Assembly: GCA_907164885.2 (NCBI GenBank)
Contig: OU015493.1
Coordinates: 117,749,693-117,813,692, forward strand
DNA: 64,000 bases
Reading direction: 5' to 3'
Source: Dolomedes plantarius
Lineage: Eukaryota; Arthropoda; Arachnida; Araneae; Dolomedidae
Shown here one piece after another: positions 22,441-33,357 of this stretch; the stretch's first letter is position 1; each line of letters begins with the position of its first letter. Under the pieces are notes generated by a model that made no database searches, was not told the DNA's origin, and saw only the letters and a list, made by a program, of their open reading frames with translations. The translations under genes were made by a program, and so were the position numbers.

Positions 22441-24037
22441 GATTACTGAATTAATAGTGTTACATGTTCACAATAAAATGCTTCATGCTGAGGTTGCTGC
22501 GACACTATCAAAAATACGTCAAAATTTCTGGATAATTAAAGGAAGGCAGTTAGTGAAAAGGGTTATCTACAACTGTCTAATCTGTAGAAGATATTCTGTG
22601 AAACCTGCAAGTCAACTTACCGGACAGATTCCAAAAGATAGATTAAATGAAACTCCCGTCTTTTATACTACTGGAATTGATTTTACTGGTCCTGTTTATG
22701 TGAAGGAAGGAAAAGACGTCGTGAAAAGTTACATTGCTCTCTTCACGTGTGCTGTAACACGAACAGTACATCTTGAGCTTGTCTCTGACTTGTCAACAAG
22801 TAAGTTTATATTAGCTCTAAGATGTTTTTTGTCAAGGCGAGGAAACATACGAGGTCGCATAATTTATTCCGATAATGCCAAAACTTTTAAGTGCTCTAAT
22901 AAAGATTTCGATTATTTTGATAAAATTGTTAAAGATGAAAGTCTTCAAGACTTCATTTCTTCGGAAAGAGATTCATGGAAATTTATTGTAGAACTCGCCC
23001 CATGGTGGGGAGGTTTTTACCAGAGATTGATGAGAGCAATTAAAAAGCCTTTGAGAAAAATCCTCGGAAGATCTCAATTAACCTTTGAAGAACTAACAAT
23101 TTTGGCTGAAATCGAAAATGTTCTCAATCAGAGACCCCTAACCTACATCTATAACAATGCCAATGAGCCTGAACCTCTGACACCAGCTCATTTTTTGTTG
23201 GTGGGACACAATATAAAATATCCTTTCAATTTTGCTGAACTTTTCAATACTAAATCGTCCAGAGTTTCTTTGGTTAAACGCAAGATATACCAAACAAAAC
23301 TCCTACAGCAGCTTTGGACAAAGTGGAAAACACAATATTTGCTGAATTTAAAGAATTTCCATATGTTCAACACTTCAACCTCAAAAGAAATTTCAAGGAA
23401 GGCGAGGTTATACTCATTGAGGGTACAAACAAATTAAAGTTTTTATGGGACCCAGGCAGGGCCAGATTTAGATAAAAAGAGGCCCTAGGCTATTCCACTT
23501 ATGAGGCCCTTTAACCTCTCATTTTTAAATTTGTAAATTGCATGAGAGATAATAAAATACATCATTACTGTGATATATATCAATATATTAAATGAAACAT
23601 GTTATTGGTACTAACCTCGCGGTACTAAGCCCCGCGTCACAAGTGACGTGTCTCCGTAATGAGATTCAAAAAAGTTGTAGTCGGAACAGACCCAATGAGC
23701 CGAAAGTGTTGATCTTAACCAATACATTTTTATGTTTGTTTATTAGTCATAGGAGTAGAATTTCTCCTTATTTTCGGTCCAGTGTTTTAGTGTTCACTGT
23801 TTTTAGAATAGTGTAATTTTAATTTTGCTAACAATTTGAATGTAGGCTCCTCTTGATCTTGAGGCCATAGGCTGAAGCCTAGTTAGCCTATAGGAAAATC
23901 TGGCCCTGGACCTAGGTCGCATTACCGAGGTCTTTCAGGGTTGTGATGGACTCGTGAGGTCATGCAAAGTAAAAACTAAAAACACTGGACTTAGAAGACC
24001 TATTCAACTTTTGTATCCTCTGGAGCTGCCGAACTGA
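22441..24037 (+). pseudogene. pol: BEL/Pao integrase and DUF5641-type C-terminus, interrupted by a hAT MITE
   Basis: The main open part (22457-23437, 326 residues) has HHCC elements (HVHNKMLHAEV, NCLICRRY), the first Asp in TGIDFTGPVYVKEG and the second in IIYSDNAKTF. Where family members read a GGFYE or GGLWE-like motif, it has WWGGFYQRL, so the catalytic Glu appears to be Gln. QRPLTYI and LTPAHFLLVG follow. The frame then shifts, and the C-terminal domain resumes after the hAT MITE (23457-23908) with GRITEVFQGCDGLVRSCKVK and ends RPIQLLYPLELPN, stop at 24035-24037. Confidence 0.9.
23457..23908. mobile_element. hAT MITE inside the BEL/Pao integrase
   Basis: The ends are CAGGGCCAGATTT and AAATCTGGCCCTG (13 bp inverted). 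It is flanked by gacccagg (23449-23456) and gacctagg (23909-23916), an 8-bp duplication with one mismatch. Removing it restores the conserved LWDPGRITEVF-type junction of the BEL C-terminal domain, which confirms the ends. 452 bp, no transposase. Confidence 0.92.
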
Positions 24038-24236
24038 AAAAAAAACTTTTCTACTATTTTAATTTCTTTCTCTTTCTTTTTTTATACTAGATTATCTATT
24101 ATAATTGCTAAGTTACTTTTAATTTCAACTCTTAGTTTGAATTCTCATAATATTTGTTTTCATTGTTTTGAATATGAATGTCATATAATTTTATGTTTTT
24201 CTTTGTGATAATTTTAGCAAATTATAAGGTGGGGAG
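24038..24236 (+). other. Untranslated 3' region of the BEL/Pao element
   Basis: A T-rich stretch between the pol stop codon and the 3' LTR, ending in a purine-rich polypurine-tract candidate. No further reading frame, so no envelope gene. Confidence 0.65.
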
Positions 24237-24486
24237 TGTTTGGAAATTTGTGTTAATTTTATCTCCTAGATGGCACTATATGTCAATGTAAGTTTAATAT
24301 TTACTATGCTTTGTCTGACGTTACTTACTTACTCTCGTGGCAAGAAACGGAAAGGATGAGCTATGTAAGCTCTCATCTTTAATAATTGTTTGAATACAAA
24401 TGTATATATGTAAATTAAATAACTGTAAATTTTAGAAGATAGATGTTTTATTGATGCACCTTCTTCACTGATCCACGGATGCAAAA
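24237..24486 (+). repeat. 3' LTR of the BEL/Pao element
   Basis: 250 bp, preceded by the purine tract aaggtggggag. It differs from the 5' LTR at only a handful of positions, indicating a comparatively recent insertion. Confidence 0.9.
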
Positions 24487-25350
24487 GAAGTGAACTCTCT
24501 TGGGCCAAGAAAAATCTAAAGAAGGGGTTAATGCCTTTTTCAACTTGACAGGATCTTAGCTGGTTGAAGTGCCGTTTAAGCAATATCCGTCCTCCAACTC
24601 TATGAGGTAATGAAGACAAGTTTCTCAACGACGGTGCCATACCTCCATTTGTTACATGATATATAATTTCGAAATTGAACCCTTTCTCCGAGCCTGTAAC
24701 TTTTGTTAAAATCTGGATGTGTGGCATTATTCTTCAATCTTGATGTTGGTGTAATTAGATCAAGTTCTGATCGTAAATTTCTCCCCAATAACAGCTCCGA
24801 TGGAGTTTGACCATTGTTTAGTGGAGTTATTCTGAATCGAAAAAGGAGTTTACCCAACTTACTATGAAGCGTGCCTGGGTAAAATTTCCTACATTTCAAT
24901 TTTTTTAAGAATTTGGACGTATCTTTCTGCCTGTCCATTAGTTGCTGGGTAGCCTGGTGCGATGAGACGTTGTTGGATACCATTAGTTTTACAATAATCC
25001 TTGAACTCTTTGGATTTGAAAATTGAAGCATTATCGGGTAGTCCATGTCGGCAAAAAATTTCTTCAAGGAAGAAAATAGTGCTTGAAGTAGTTGGAGATT
25101 TCTTTGTTGCAAATATTTCTGGCCATTTTGAAAGTGCATCCACAACAATTAAAAAATGGTGTTCCATGAATGGTCCGGCATAGTCAATATGTATTCTTTG
25201 CCAGTTTTTCTCTGGTGATTCGCAAATGTGGAGGGGTGCCTTAGCTGGATTCTTTTTGATATTGCAACATTCTCGGCAACTCTTTACGGTATTCTCAATA
25301 TCGGAATCGATGTTCTTCCAATAGCAGTAATTTCGAGAAAGAGCCTTCAT
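24487..25350 (-). pseudogene. pol: Gypsy integrase core, frame-broken
   Basis: Integrase inserts the cDNA into chromosomes. On the minus strand the HHCC cysteines are in SCRECCNIKK. The core holds the first Asp in IHIDYAGPF, the second in PDNASIFKSKEF and the Glu in ATNGQAERYVQ, so all three catalytic acids are present. After KILKK the frame changes, and the C-terminal part (LLFRFRITPLNNGQTPSELLLGR, then ILKRHFNQLR) is spread over other frames. It ends at the target duplication of the BEL element. Confidence 0.88.
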
Positions 25351-26200
25351 CTTAACAATGCCTATGTGTTTTGAATGTAGTTGATGAGCATTTTGGTTGA
25401 AGAGATTTTGGGACGATCACTCGATTTCCTCTAAACAGGATTCCATCTTGAAGAGTTATGGTAGGATCAAATACGTTTCCAAGAACAATGTCATATTTCA
25501 TCTTTATCAATTATGGATCAAGCTCTGTTTCTTCTTTAATTTTCTGTGCCGTAATGGTTTCTGTTGAAATGTAGTTGATAATAAATTGTTGGTATGCTTG
25601 TGATTCGTCAATACAATTAATTGGATTAATTGACATCGGTAATGGCTATCTGGAAAGGTAATCTGCATTTAAATGTTTCTCAGATTTTCGATGTATAATT
25701 GTGTAATCAAAGCTAGAAAGAAAATGGGCATATCGAAGCATTCTTGATGCAGACATGGCTGGGAAACTTTTCTCAGGATGGAAGATGGTGCAAATGGCTT
25801 TGTTATCGAGAATTAAGATAAATTTCCTTCCAAAAATGTAGTCATAGAATTTTTTACAAGCCCACACCACTGCAGTTGCCTCGCTATTAAGTTGACTATA
25901 ATTTTTTCTCAGCAGCAGTCAGAATTCTAGATGTGAAAGCGATCGGGCGTTCAGTTCCATCAGGCGTTGTATGCGACAGAACCCCTGAGAGTCCAAAGGG
26001 ACTGGCATCTGTGGCTAAAGTAACTGAGAGATATGATTGTATGGCACAAGGACTTGATTGCTAGTAATAACTGATTTGCATGTAAGAAAGTAGCTTCACA
26101 CGGTGCAGTCCATTGAAACGAATTTTTTTACATAGGAGGTAACTTAATGGATGAAGAAGGACCGGAGGCATTTGGAATAAATTTGGAATAATACATTACC
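25351..26200 (-). pseudogene. pol: Gypsy RNase H region and linker
   Basis: RNase H removes the RNA template. The best-preserved part (25646-25870) reads VWACKKFYDYIFGRKFILIL, then a candidate catalytic Asp in DNKAICTIF, RMLRYAHFLSSFDYTIIHRK and ends HLNADYLSR, as in arthropod Gypsy elements. Sequence on both sides is recognisable but broken by stops and frame changes, for example CDRTPEGTERPIAFTSRI-like sequence near 25920-25985. Confidence 0.78.
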
Positions 26201-26990
26201 AGACCAATGAATTTACGACATCATCAACATTTCTAGGTCGAGGTGTTTCAGAGATGGCTTTGATTTTATCTGGTGATTTCTGGAGTCCAGCAGAGCTAAT
26301 AATGTGTCCTAAGTACTGAACTTTTTCTTCAAAAAATTTACATTTGGTAAGATTTAGATGCAAGTTAAATCCACGTAACTTTTCAAGTATTTAAATTAAA
26401 CGTTGTTGACATTGTTGTTTGTCTTTACCTTGAATAATTATGTCGTCAAAATATGCAACTGTACCATCCAAATCTTGTACGAACTGGTCAATAAATTTTT
26501 GGAACTCGTTAGGAGCAGTTTTTATACCAAAGAATAGGCCTTTTGACTAAATATGTACCACGATGGTTGAAAGAATTTGAATTTAGCACTTTCGTCGTCG
26601 ACCTTCAGCTGTAAGTATGCTTTGTAAATGTCTAGGGTACAGAAAAATTTTCCATCGCGCAATTTATTAAAAATGTCCTCAATTCTACGAATTGGGTGTC
26701 GTGCATTTTGGAGCTGATTATTAACTGTGACTTTAAAATCTGCACAAATGCGTACGGAGCCATCGGATTTTGAAACAACCACAAGGGGTGTTCCCCATTC
26801 AGAAAAGTCAGTTTTTTCAATTATGCCTTCTGCCTCTAATTTATCAAGTTTTTGGACATTTTTTTTTTGTTTTAAAGCATATAGAACCGTACGGGCTTTA
26901 ATAAAAACTGGTTTAGCACCTGGGATTAGTTTTATAGAACTGTATAATCAGGAATACAACCAATCTTAGGATCAAATACATTAGAATATA
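26201..26990 (-). pseudogene. pol: Gypsy reverse transcriptase, frame-broken
   Basis: On the minus strand it includes SEWGTPLVVVSKSDGSVRIC, then ADFKVTVNNQL, CTLDIYKAYLQL with the first catalytic Asp, and VAYFDDIIIQG (about 26430-26460), the Y-x-D-D box. The thumb region and the transition to RNase H follow (about 26200-26400). Frame changes near 26520-26560 and elsewhere interrupt it. The fingers, palm and active site are all still visible, in contrast to the Gypsy copy at 8312-13086. Confidence 0.88.
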
Positions 26991-27805
26991 AATCAATAAT
27001 TTTGGAAATAGAAATATCAACACAAGGAACATTTGAAATTTTGTTAAGATCATGTAAATTTATGTTCAATTTCGAATCCAATCACGTCCTTAAATAGAGC
27101 TTTTTTGACTTGACACAACAAATAAATTTCATAACTCAAATTATTTTGATAAGAACGTTTAACTTTACAACACCAAATGGTTTTGAAAAGCTGGCCTGTG
27201 TAACTTCGAAAACACACATTTGTTCTCTGAATTCGAACGTTAAGCTTTAATTTTTTGATTCCTCAGCATTATTATGCTTACTTTGCTTCCTGAATCGCAT
27301 TCGAATCGATGTTCAAAACCATTCAATTTAACAGTAGCGTACATCTTATCATCAGTTGCATAATCATTAGAAAATACATCATAAATCTGATTCACAGCTA
27401 AGTCATCTGAGTCATTCATTATGTGGTTAACGTTTCGATTGTTCGTTTTGTTTTTTATTAAGCTAGAAAGGCAAACTGAAACTAAATGACCTTGTTTTTA
27501 CACGATTTACAGCGTTATTCATTCGTTAGAAAGCAATTTTGAGTTCTATGATTGGATTTTCCACAAAGTAAACATAATCCTTCTAATCCAAGCTCTTTTA
27601 GATTAGCACGTTTCGATTTCATGGGTGATTTTTATCTACTTCTGGTTTATGAATTTTCATTTCTGGTTGGAAAATGACGCCTATTCTTGTCACTATTGTG
27701 CAATATTTTGTTAACAGACGTTGAAAATTGAATCTTATAAATTTTTTTGTTTTCAAGTTTTACAGCTTCAATAGCTAAAGCAATTTCGATAGTTTTTTCA
27801 AATGT
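26991..27805 (-). pseudogene. Gypsy gag 3' end (zinc knuckles) and protease, heavily decayed
   Basis: On the minus strand at about 27480-27600 a CCHC-type knuckle is visible (CLLCGKSNHRTQNC), with part of a second (RCKSCKNKVI). The protease is expected at about 27250-27350, where FECDSGSKV-like sequence is seen in one frame. No long open frame remains. Confidence 0.7.
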
Positions 27806-28396
27806 TTATTACCTTGTAATAATTTTTTCACGTATATCAGAATCAGACAAACCTCGAATAAACTGAGAACGTAATAATAAGTTTAACGTAGATTTAGAAC
27901 AATCACTTGAATTACATTCAGATATAAATTCAGCATTTTTGTAAGATCTTTCAATGAAAAAAATGAAAGTAGATATCGACTCACCTTGATTTTGAAGTCT
28001 AGAGAAAAATGTATGTTGTTCCGTTAAAACGTTGGATTTGGGCGATAAATCTTGTTTAAGTAATGACAAAAGTTCTTTCAATGTCTTTGTTGATGGTAGA
28101 TCAGGAGCAGTAAGACTTGATAGTAGCTGGTATTGCTGTGATCTAAGACAATTTATTAGAGCAAGGACTTTTAATTCTTCGGTTTCCTTGTCATCGGTCG
28201 ATAGTCCTTTCAACTTAAAATAATTTGCCAGTCTCTGGGTATAACAGTCAAAAGATTCTGATGTCTCATCATATTGGTCAAAAGTTAGATTTTGTATAGC
28301 GAGAACATCCTTGGCACTACGTTTCGATTCTGAAGTAACGTTAAGTTTTGTTACGAATTCTTGAAGAGTCGCTATCAACTGGGTAAGTTCAGCCAT
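27806..28396 (-). pseudogene. gag: Gypsy gag capsid region
   Basis: On the minus strand it opens at 28396 with MAELTQLIATLQEFVTKLN, 24 bp inside the 5' LTR, and stays open for about 195 residues. It includes SFDCYTQRLANYFKLKG, a typical Gypsy capsid start, and FIRGLSDSDIREKI near the end. Then a frame change occurs. The start codon is chosen by closeness to the LTR and by family pattern. Confidence 0.88.
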
Positions 28397-28419
28397 TTCG
28401 TTTTACCTCGTCGCCACTT

Positions 28420-28597
28420 CGTTAAATATTTGTTTGATATTGGTGTAATTATTTTGTTGAATCATTGAGGAGACGAATGACCGGCATTATCAACTATACG
28501 TTTTATTGAAGGACATCAACAATAGGAACAGAAGCAGAACAAAAAGTGGGTAGAAGCGGAAGTAGAAAATAGCAGTAGTAGTAGTTAATACATAACA
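28420..28597 (-). repeat. 5' LTR of the minus-strand Gypsy element
   Basis: 178 bp. Its inner terminal base is changed (CG instead of TG at 28420). It is followed on the minus strand by AAG and then TGGCGACGAGG, the likely primer-binding site. Confidence 0.9.
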
Positions 28598-28602
28598 GCC
28601 AA

Positions 28603-28886
28603 AGAGATTCGATACTATTTTATGTCTAATTTTCTTATTTTGGGGACTGCCAAGATGCTCAAACATGATTAAAAGAGGCAATGATCATACATACGATTAC
28701 CCTTAACGTGAAAATTGTTAAGCAGTCTAAATTACATTATTCTTTGTCGTGAGATTAACAGTTTGAAGGTCCTCAATACTTTGGAAGTTTTAATTCTTAC
28801 CTATCTTTTTCTTTGTGTCGTTGATTCCCTACCATTGATTTCTGCAATCAAAACTTTTGCAAATATAGGCAACTAACAGGACATGC
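28603..28886. other. Unique stretch between the nested LTR elements and a Tc1 element
   Basis: No gene recognised in this AT-rich spacer. Confidence 0.5.
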
Positions 28887-28888
28887 TA

Positions 28889-30298
28889 CACTGCTGGCCA
28901 CTGTAAATGCAACACCCTGAAGGAAACATGCAAATAACATGAAATTTACAACATGCATTAGCGGAGGTGAGATATGCAAATGATTAGAATTTCAGCGCAG
29001 ACGCACATCACGCGCGCCTGTGGCGCCACTTCAAAGCGCTATTTAAGGCTTGGAGATTTCGACGATTTCAAGTTCGACAATTGTGTTTTTCTTGGGGTTT
29101 TTTCAAAAAAACAATCAATTATGCCTCGTCGAAAACAGCGATCATCTTTTGATCAAGTATCCGAGTTCGATAGAGGAAGGATAGTGGCCTACTGAGATTG
29201 TGGATTATCTTTCAGGGAAATCGGTAGTCGTGTTGGACGAAACCAAACAACTGTAATGCGGATATGTGATCGTTGGATGCAGGAGGGTACGACGGACCGG
29301 CGTGTTCGATCGCTTCCACTTCAGCGCACCACTTCACGTGATGACAGGCAAATTGTGCGCATGGCAGTGACGGATCGCTCAGTCACATCACGAACCATAG
29401 CACAGAACATGCAGTCTGTAACGCATCATCCAGTGTCTGTGCGTACCATTCGACGCCGTTTACAGCAGAGTGGTCTGTCCGCAAGACGTCCATTGCTTTG
29501 TCTACCGTTGACGCAGAACCACAGACGTCTCCGCCGCCAATGGTGCGATGACAGAAGGATGTGGACGGCAGAATGGAATGAAATTGTCTTTACTGACGAG
29601 TCACGCTTCTGTCTGCAACACCACGATGGTCGCATTCGAGTCTGGAGACACCGTGAAGAGGGGATGCTGAACAGCTGCGTTATGCACCGCCACACTGGTC
29701 CTGCACCGGGTATTATGGTATGGGGCGGTATTGGATATCACTCTCGCACACGTCTAGTACGCATTTGCCGGTACTTTAAACAGTCAGCGCTACATCTCCG
29801 AGGTGTTGGAGCCAGTTGTCCTTCCTTACCTTCAGGGCTTGCCCACAGCCATATTTCAACAGGATAATGCGCGACCACACGTGGCACGCATTGTCCAATG
29901 GTTCTTCGTCAATCGCCAGATTGAATTGCTTCCCTGGCCGCCTCGCTCTCCGGATCTTTCGCCGATAGAAAACATGTGGTCCATGGTTGCTCTACGATTG
30001 ACCCAGATTCCATCCCCAGCTGCCACAGCAGATCAACTTTGGCAACGTGTGGAAGCTGCTTGGTCTGCTGTACCCCAAGAACTCATCCAAAGTATCTTTG
30101 AATCAATGCCGAGGCGTGTGGCAGCGGTGATATCCAACAATGGCGGCTACTCTGGCTACTGATTTTGGCAGGAACCACACTTCACAGAAGTCTATAAATT
30201 TAATCATTTGATACTTGGTCAACATGTTATCTACAAAATAAATTTTGTTGTGATATCTCTTGTCTTTCTTGGTGTTGCAATTTGGGTGGCCAGCAGTG
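28889..30298 (+). mobile_element. Full-length Tc1-type transposon (1.41 kb)
   Basis: The ends CACTGCTGGCCAC and GTGGCCAGCAGTG are 13 bp exact and imperfectly extended to about 28 bp. TA lies on both sides (28887-28888, 30299-30300). It contains one transposase gene with two lesions. It is one of the best-preserved elements in the window and may be a recent, almost active copy. Confidence 0.94.
29121..30162 (+). pseudogene. Tc1-type DD34E transposase, one stop and one frame change
   Basis: The transposase cuts and rejoins the element at TA sites. It starts MPRRKQRSSFDQVSEFDRGR, with paired helix-turn-helix domains in about the first 110 residues (LSFREIGSRVGRNQTTVMRI, then TSRTIAQNMQ). The catalytic residues are Asp in VFTDESRF, Asp in FQQDNARPH and Glu in LSPIENMW, all kept. 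The lesions are a TGA at 29193-29195 (after GRIVAY, where Arg is usual) and a frame change near 29765-29800, after GIGYHSRTRLVRI. It ends at 30160-30162. Length is about 345 residues, normal for the family. Confidence 0.93.
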
Positions 30299-30300
30299 TA

Positions 30301-30722
30301 TTTTAAAACAATTGAGGTTATTTTTCGAAGGGATTACATTACAAGCAAAGCAGAAAATGCACGCTTTGGATGGGATAAAATAAAGAGAAGAGTACAGAAG
30401 TGCGATATTGATTGAAAATCCCTTGTTAGAATTTGTATGTAGATAGATTTCACGAAACTTTAAGTTTAAAAGTAAGTTAATTAACACGTTTTCAGTAAAC
30501 TGCCTTGGCACCAAATCTGACTCTGTTTACAAATTTTCAGGTATAATTAATATGTATTTTTTACAAAAAAAGTTGTACACTATAATGTGATGTTACGTAT
30601 TTAAAAAAAAAGTCAAATTTTAATTCCTAGAATTCATGTCATAATCAAATTTAGATACCTCATCTGAGTTTGGATTTTTCTTTTTTCATTACTCATTTTC
30701 GAGAACTAACAACTAATATAGG
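30301..30722. other. AT-rich non-coding stretch
   Basis: No gene or element recognised before the inverted repeat at 30723. Confidence 0.5.
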
Positions 30723-31646
30723 CCAAATTCAATGTAACGTTTTATCTCTTTAGCTAGTTAGCTAGTTAGCTCTTTAGCAAACCTCAATTTTGCTAACTGT
30801 TAGCACATCGGCATTCAAATGGCCCGTTCGCTCTCCGATCCGAACACCACTCTCCGACGAGGGAATGTTCGGCAAACCTCGGAAGATTTTAAGCGAATGC
30901 TCTCAGTAAGCCAATCAGACAGCCCAAATTCATCGCCAGCGCGACATCAAATGTAAACAAACATGGAAACTTCGGAACTGATAAAATAAAAATAATAAAA
31001 ACGAGTAATGCCTGGATACGCAACAAAAGAAAAATGAATCAAATAATTTTAAATTTGTGGATAGAATACTTACAAATATTTTCATAATTCTATGTTCAAC
31101 TTTATTTGAAATATTTATAATTCACTATGTTAAATTACCGGAAGCTTTATTTTTCTTTTCTTTTAGCAAAATGCCACATTTTTTAAAAGTAATTAGTAGA
31201 GAATACAGATGATGAAAAATATTACGAATATGGAGGATATGAAGTAAAATATATTTAAAACAAAGTTTAGCTAAATGTTAAAATATCGATGTATTCAGTA
31301 ATCTAACCTTCCAAAAGCTATTTATTTTGACATTAAAAAAAAATTTCTGATAAAATGATACACTGAACTTTATGTGATGTCCTTGTTTCAATTAAATACA
31401 TTTAATAAAAGCTTTTAAAATAGTTATTATATTGATGTGTTTCCCATCTGAAATAAAACACATTCAAATCTCTGAAGTTTATACTAACAGCCTGGTAGGT
31501 ACAAGTATGATATCTCCCCCCCCCCAAGAGATTTCCAAATCTGGCTCCCTTTGTTTTGGTTGTAGTGTTGCCGGTTTTTACTTTGGTGTAATGCTCAGTC
31601 AAAATATTAAATAACAGTTGCTATTTAACTTTTTGACTGGGTTGGG

Positions 31647-32485
31647 TTGTTAAAGAGCGCGAATCGCAAAAAATGTGGGTTAGAGATTAGGATTAAAGTT
31701 AAAAGTTTTTATTCTGATGGTTTTACATTTGTTTGTAGGAAAGTTATTGGGGGGAAGCAATGTAACACTGAGAAGTCTATTCGGCATGGTTCGTGGTTTT
31801 CTAATTCTCAATTAAAGTTATTTGAGGTTTTATATATTACTTATGAGATTTTGAGGGGTACAACAACTGGTCGAATTATGGAGGAATATTCTTTTGCAAA
31901 GACTACTTTGGCTGATTGGAGACAATTTATTAATGAGACTGTTTGGGATTATATTCAATTGTCTTCCGAGAAAGTAGGGGGGAGGGGAGGGTAAGGTCGT
32001 CGAAATTGATGAGTCGAAATTTGGGAAACGAAAGTATCATAAGGGACATAGGGTTGAGGGCCATTGTGTGTTTGGAGGGGTTGGGGGGGATTCCGGGAGG
32101 GTTTTTTTTAGTTGCTGTGCATGATAGGACTCAGGAGACTTTGCTGGGGATTATAAAAGATTAGATACTGCCGGGGACTTTAATGTATTCCGATTGCTGG
32201 AAAAGTTACGACTGTCTCGAGCAGGAGGGATTTGATCACATTAAAGTAAACCATAAGCTTACATTCATTGACCCCGATACTGGGTGTCACAGGAATACAA
32301 TTGAAAGTGCGTGGAGGCATGTAAAAGCAACGTTGACTACATACAATCGTAAGGCAGATTTTAAATTCTACCTAGCGATGTACATGCTTCGGAAATCATG
32401 TTTAGCGGCAAATGTAGATTGTTTTAATAAATTTATTGAAATCGGTTCGGGGATTAACTGGGAGGAGTATAAAATTTCGGTATAG
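31647..32485 (+). pseudogene. Merlin (ISXO2/IS1016-like) DDE transposase, frame-broken
   Basis: The transposase mobilises Merlin elements. The N-terminal part (31647-31985) carries CRKVIGGKQCNTEKSIRHGS, a zinc-ribbon-like segment, and FAKTTLADWRQFINE. The catalytic part starts in another frame (about 31990) with KVVEIDESKFGKRKYHKGH, the first Asp motif. RVFLVAVHDRTQETLLGIIK is followed by TAG at 32162-32164, where Trp is usual. The second Asp is in LMYSDCWKSYDCL. HRNTIESAWRHVKATL carries the conserved Asn and Glu. The stop codon is at 32483-32485. About 275 residues. The lesions are one frame change in a G-run near 31978-31993 and one stop. Confidence 0.92.
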
Positions 32486-32560
32486 ATACTTTTTATAAAA
32501 ATTCTATTGCCAACATGTATTTTTTTATTGTATTTGTGCTTTAATTTATGTTTAATGAAG

Positions 32561-32561
<1 letters not shown>

Positions 32562-32627
<66 letters not shown>
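32562..32627. repeat. (TA)n microsatellite inside the Merlin element
   Basis: About 33 TA units. The related MITE at 40366-41615 has only a few TA units at the matching place (40899-40906), so the tract expanded within this copy. Confidence 0.92.
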
Positions 32628-32631
<4 letters not shown>

Positions 32632-32948
32632 AACAAGATGTATTTTATGTTTATTTAAATGAATTATTATTAGTTGCACTATACCGACTTTTATTCGCGG
32701 GGGGTTGGGTTGGGGGGGCCGCCCCCCCCCACCTAACAAATTTCTTATTATTTTTCAGCTTTTATTTTTTGCACTTATGTGTTTTTTGTGCTTTTCTGTG
32801 GTTGTACAGTATAAAAAATGTGTATTTTGGGGACGTTTCGGAATTTCCTGTTTCAAAGACAAGCGTTCTGCTTGGCAACCAAAAAAAAAAAATCGCCAAA
32901 ATCGCCATTGGGGGGGGGGGGGGTATATCATACTAGTTCCGCATGGTA

Positions 32949-33357
32949 TTTAAAACTAACAGTATTGTATTTAAAATTTTCAAATATACACATTCTATTA
33001 TACAGACAAACTTTAAATTAAATAGTATTATTTAAGATGTACTCACCTGATTATTCTCAGTTAAGATTTAGAGCGCATAACATTCAAATTATGTATCACA
33101 ATTAATAGTAGCCAAAAAAAATTACAAGTACAGACACTGCTTCAGTATAAATACAGCACTGCACAGGAATTCATTTAGCACAATCTTTTAAATGTTGATA
33201 CAATATCCTTTATAGAAAATCGATATATTTACATTCTTTTAAACATATCCATGTGTAAATGAAGAAAATGTTAAATCTAGTTCAATTGAAGTACAAGGGA
33301 ATACAATTGATAGTACTTTGTTTTTGTTGACTATCACTGATTTTGGTTCATTGCAAA
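32949..33357. other. AT-rich non-coding stretch
   Basis: No gene or element recognised between the Merlin element and the hAT-like repeat. Confidence 0.45.

Larger units (their letters stand above)
17865..24486 (+). mobile_element. BEL/Pao LTR retrotransposon nested in the Gypsy element
   Basis: LTRs at 17865-18116 and 24237-24486 are nearly identical. The 5-bp duplication GAAGT flanks them (17860-17864 and 24487-24491). A TGG primer-binding site starts at 18117, directly after the 5' LTR. The gene order is gag, zinc knuckles, A17-type protease, reverse transcriptase, RNase H, integrase and the C-terminal DUF5641-type domain. It carries stops, frame changes and a hAT MITE, and is inactive. 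Confidence 0.94.
17227..28597 (-). mobile_element. Minus-strand Gypsy LTR retrotransposon, split by a BEL/Pao insertion
   Basis: LTRs at 17227-17413 and 28420-28597 are flanked by the 5-bp duplication GCCAA (17222-17226 and 28598-28602). On the minus strand the order is LTR, a primer-binding-site candidate TGGCGACGAGG, gag, zinc knuckles, protease, reverse transcriptase, RNase H and integrase. The element resembles the K02A2.6-like Gypsy group found in arthropods. A BEL/Pao element (17865-24486) sits inside the integrase C-terminal region. Without that insertion the element is about 4.7 kb. Many frame breaks are present. Confidence 0.93.
31498..32940 (+). mobile_element. Merlin transposon (1.44 kb) with 8-bp target duplication
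   Basis: The ends GGTACAAGTATGATAT and ATATCATACTAGTTCC are inverted with two mismatches over 16 bp and each continues into a C- or G-run. The flanks are gcctggta (31490-31497) and gcatggta (32941-32948), an 8-bp duplication with one mismatch, as expected for Merlin. It encodes an ISXO2-like transposase. A (TA)n tract and G/C-runs lie in its 3' part. The 3' non-coding region is shared with the MITE at 40366-41615. Confidence 0.9.

Noticed and set aside
24329..24727. 132-codon minus-strand frame across the BEL LTR boundary
   Set aside because: Part is the old Gypsy integrase and part is LTR sequence joined by chance.
29426..29695. Antisense frame within the Tc1 transposase
   Set aside because: Shadow of the real transposase frame on the other strand.
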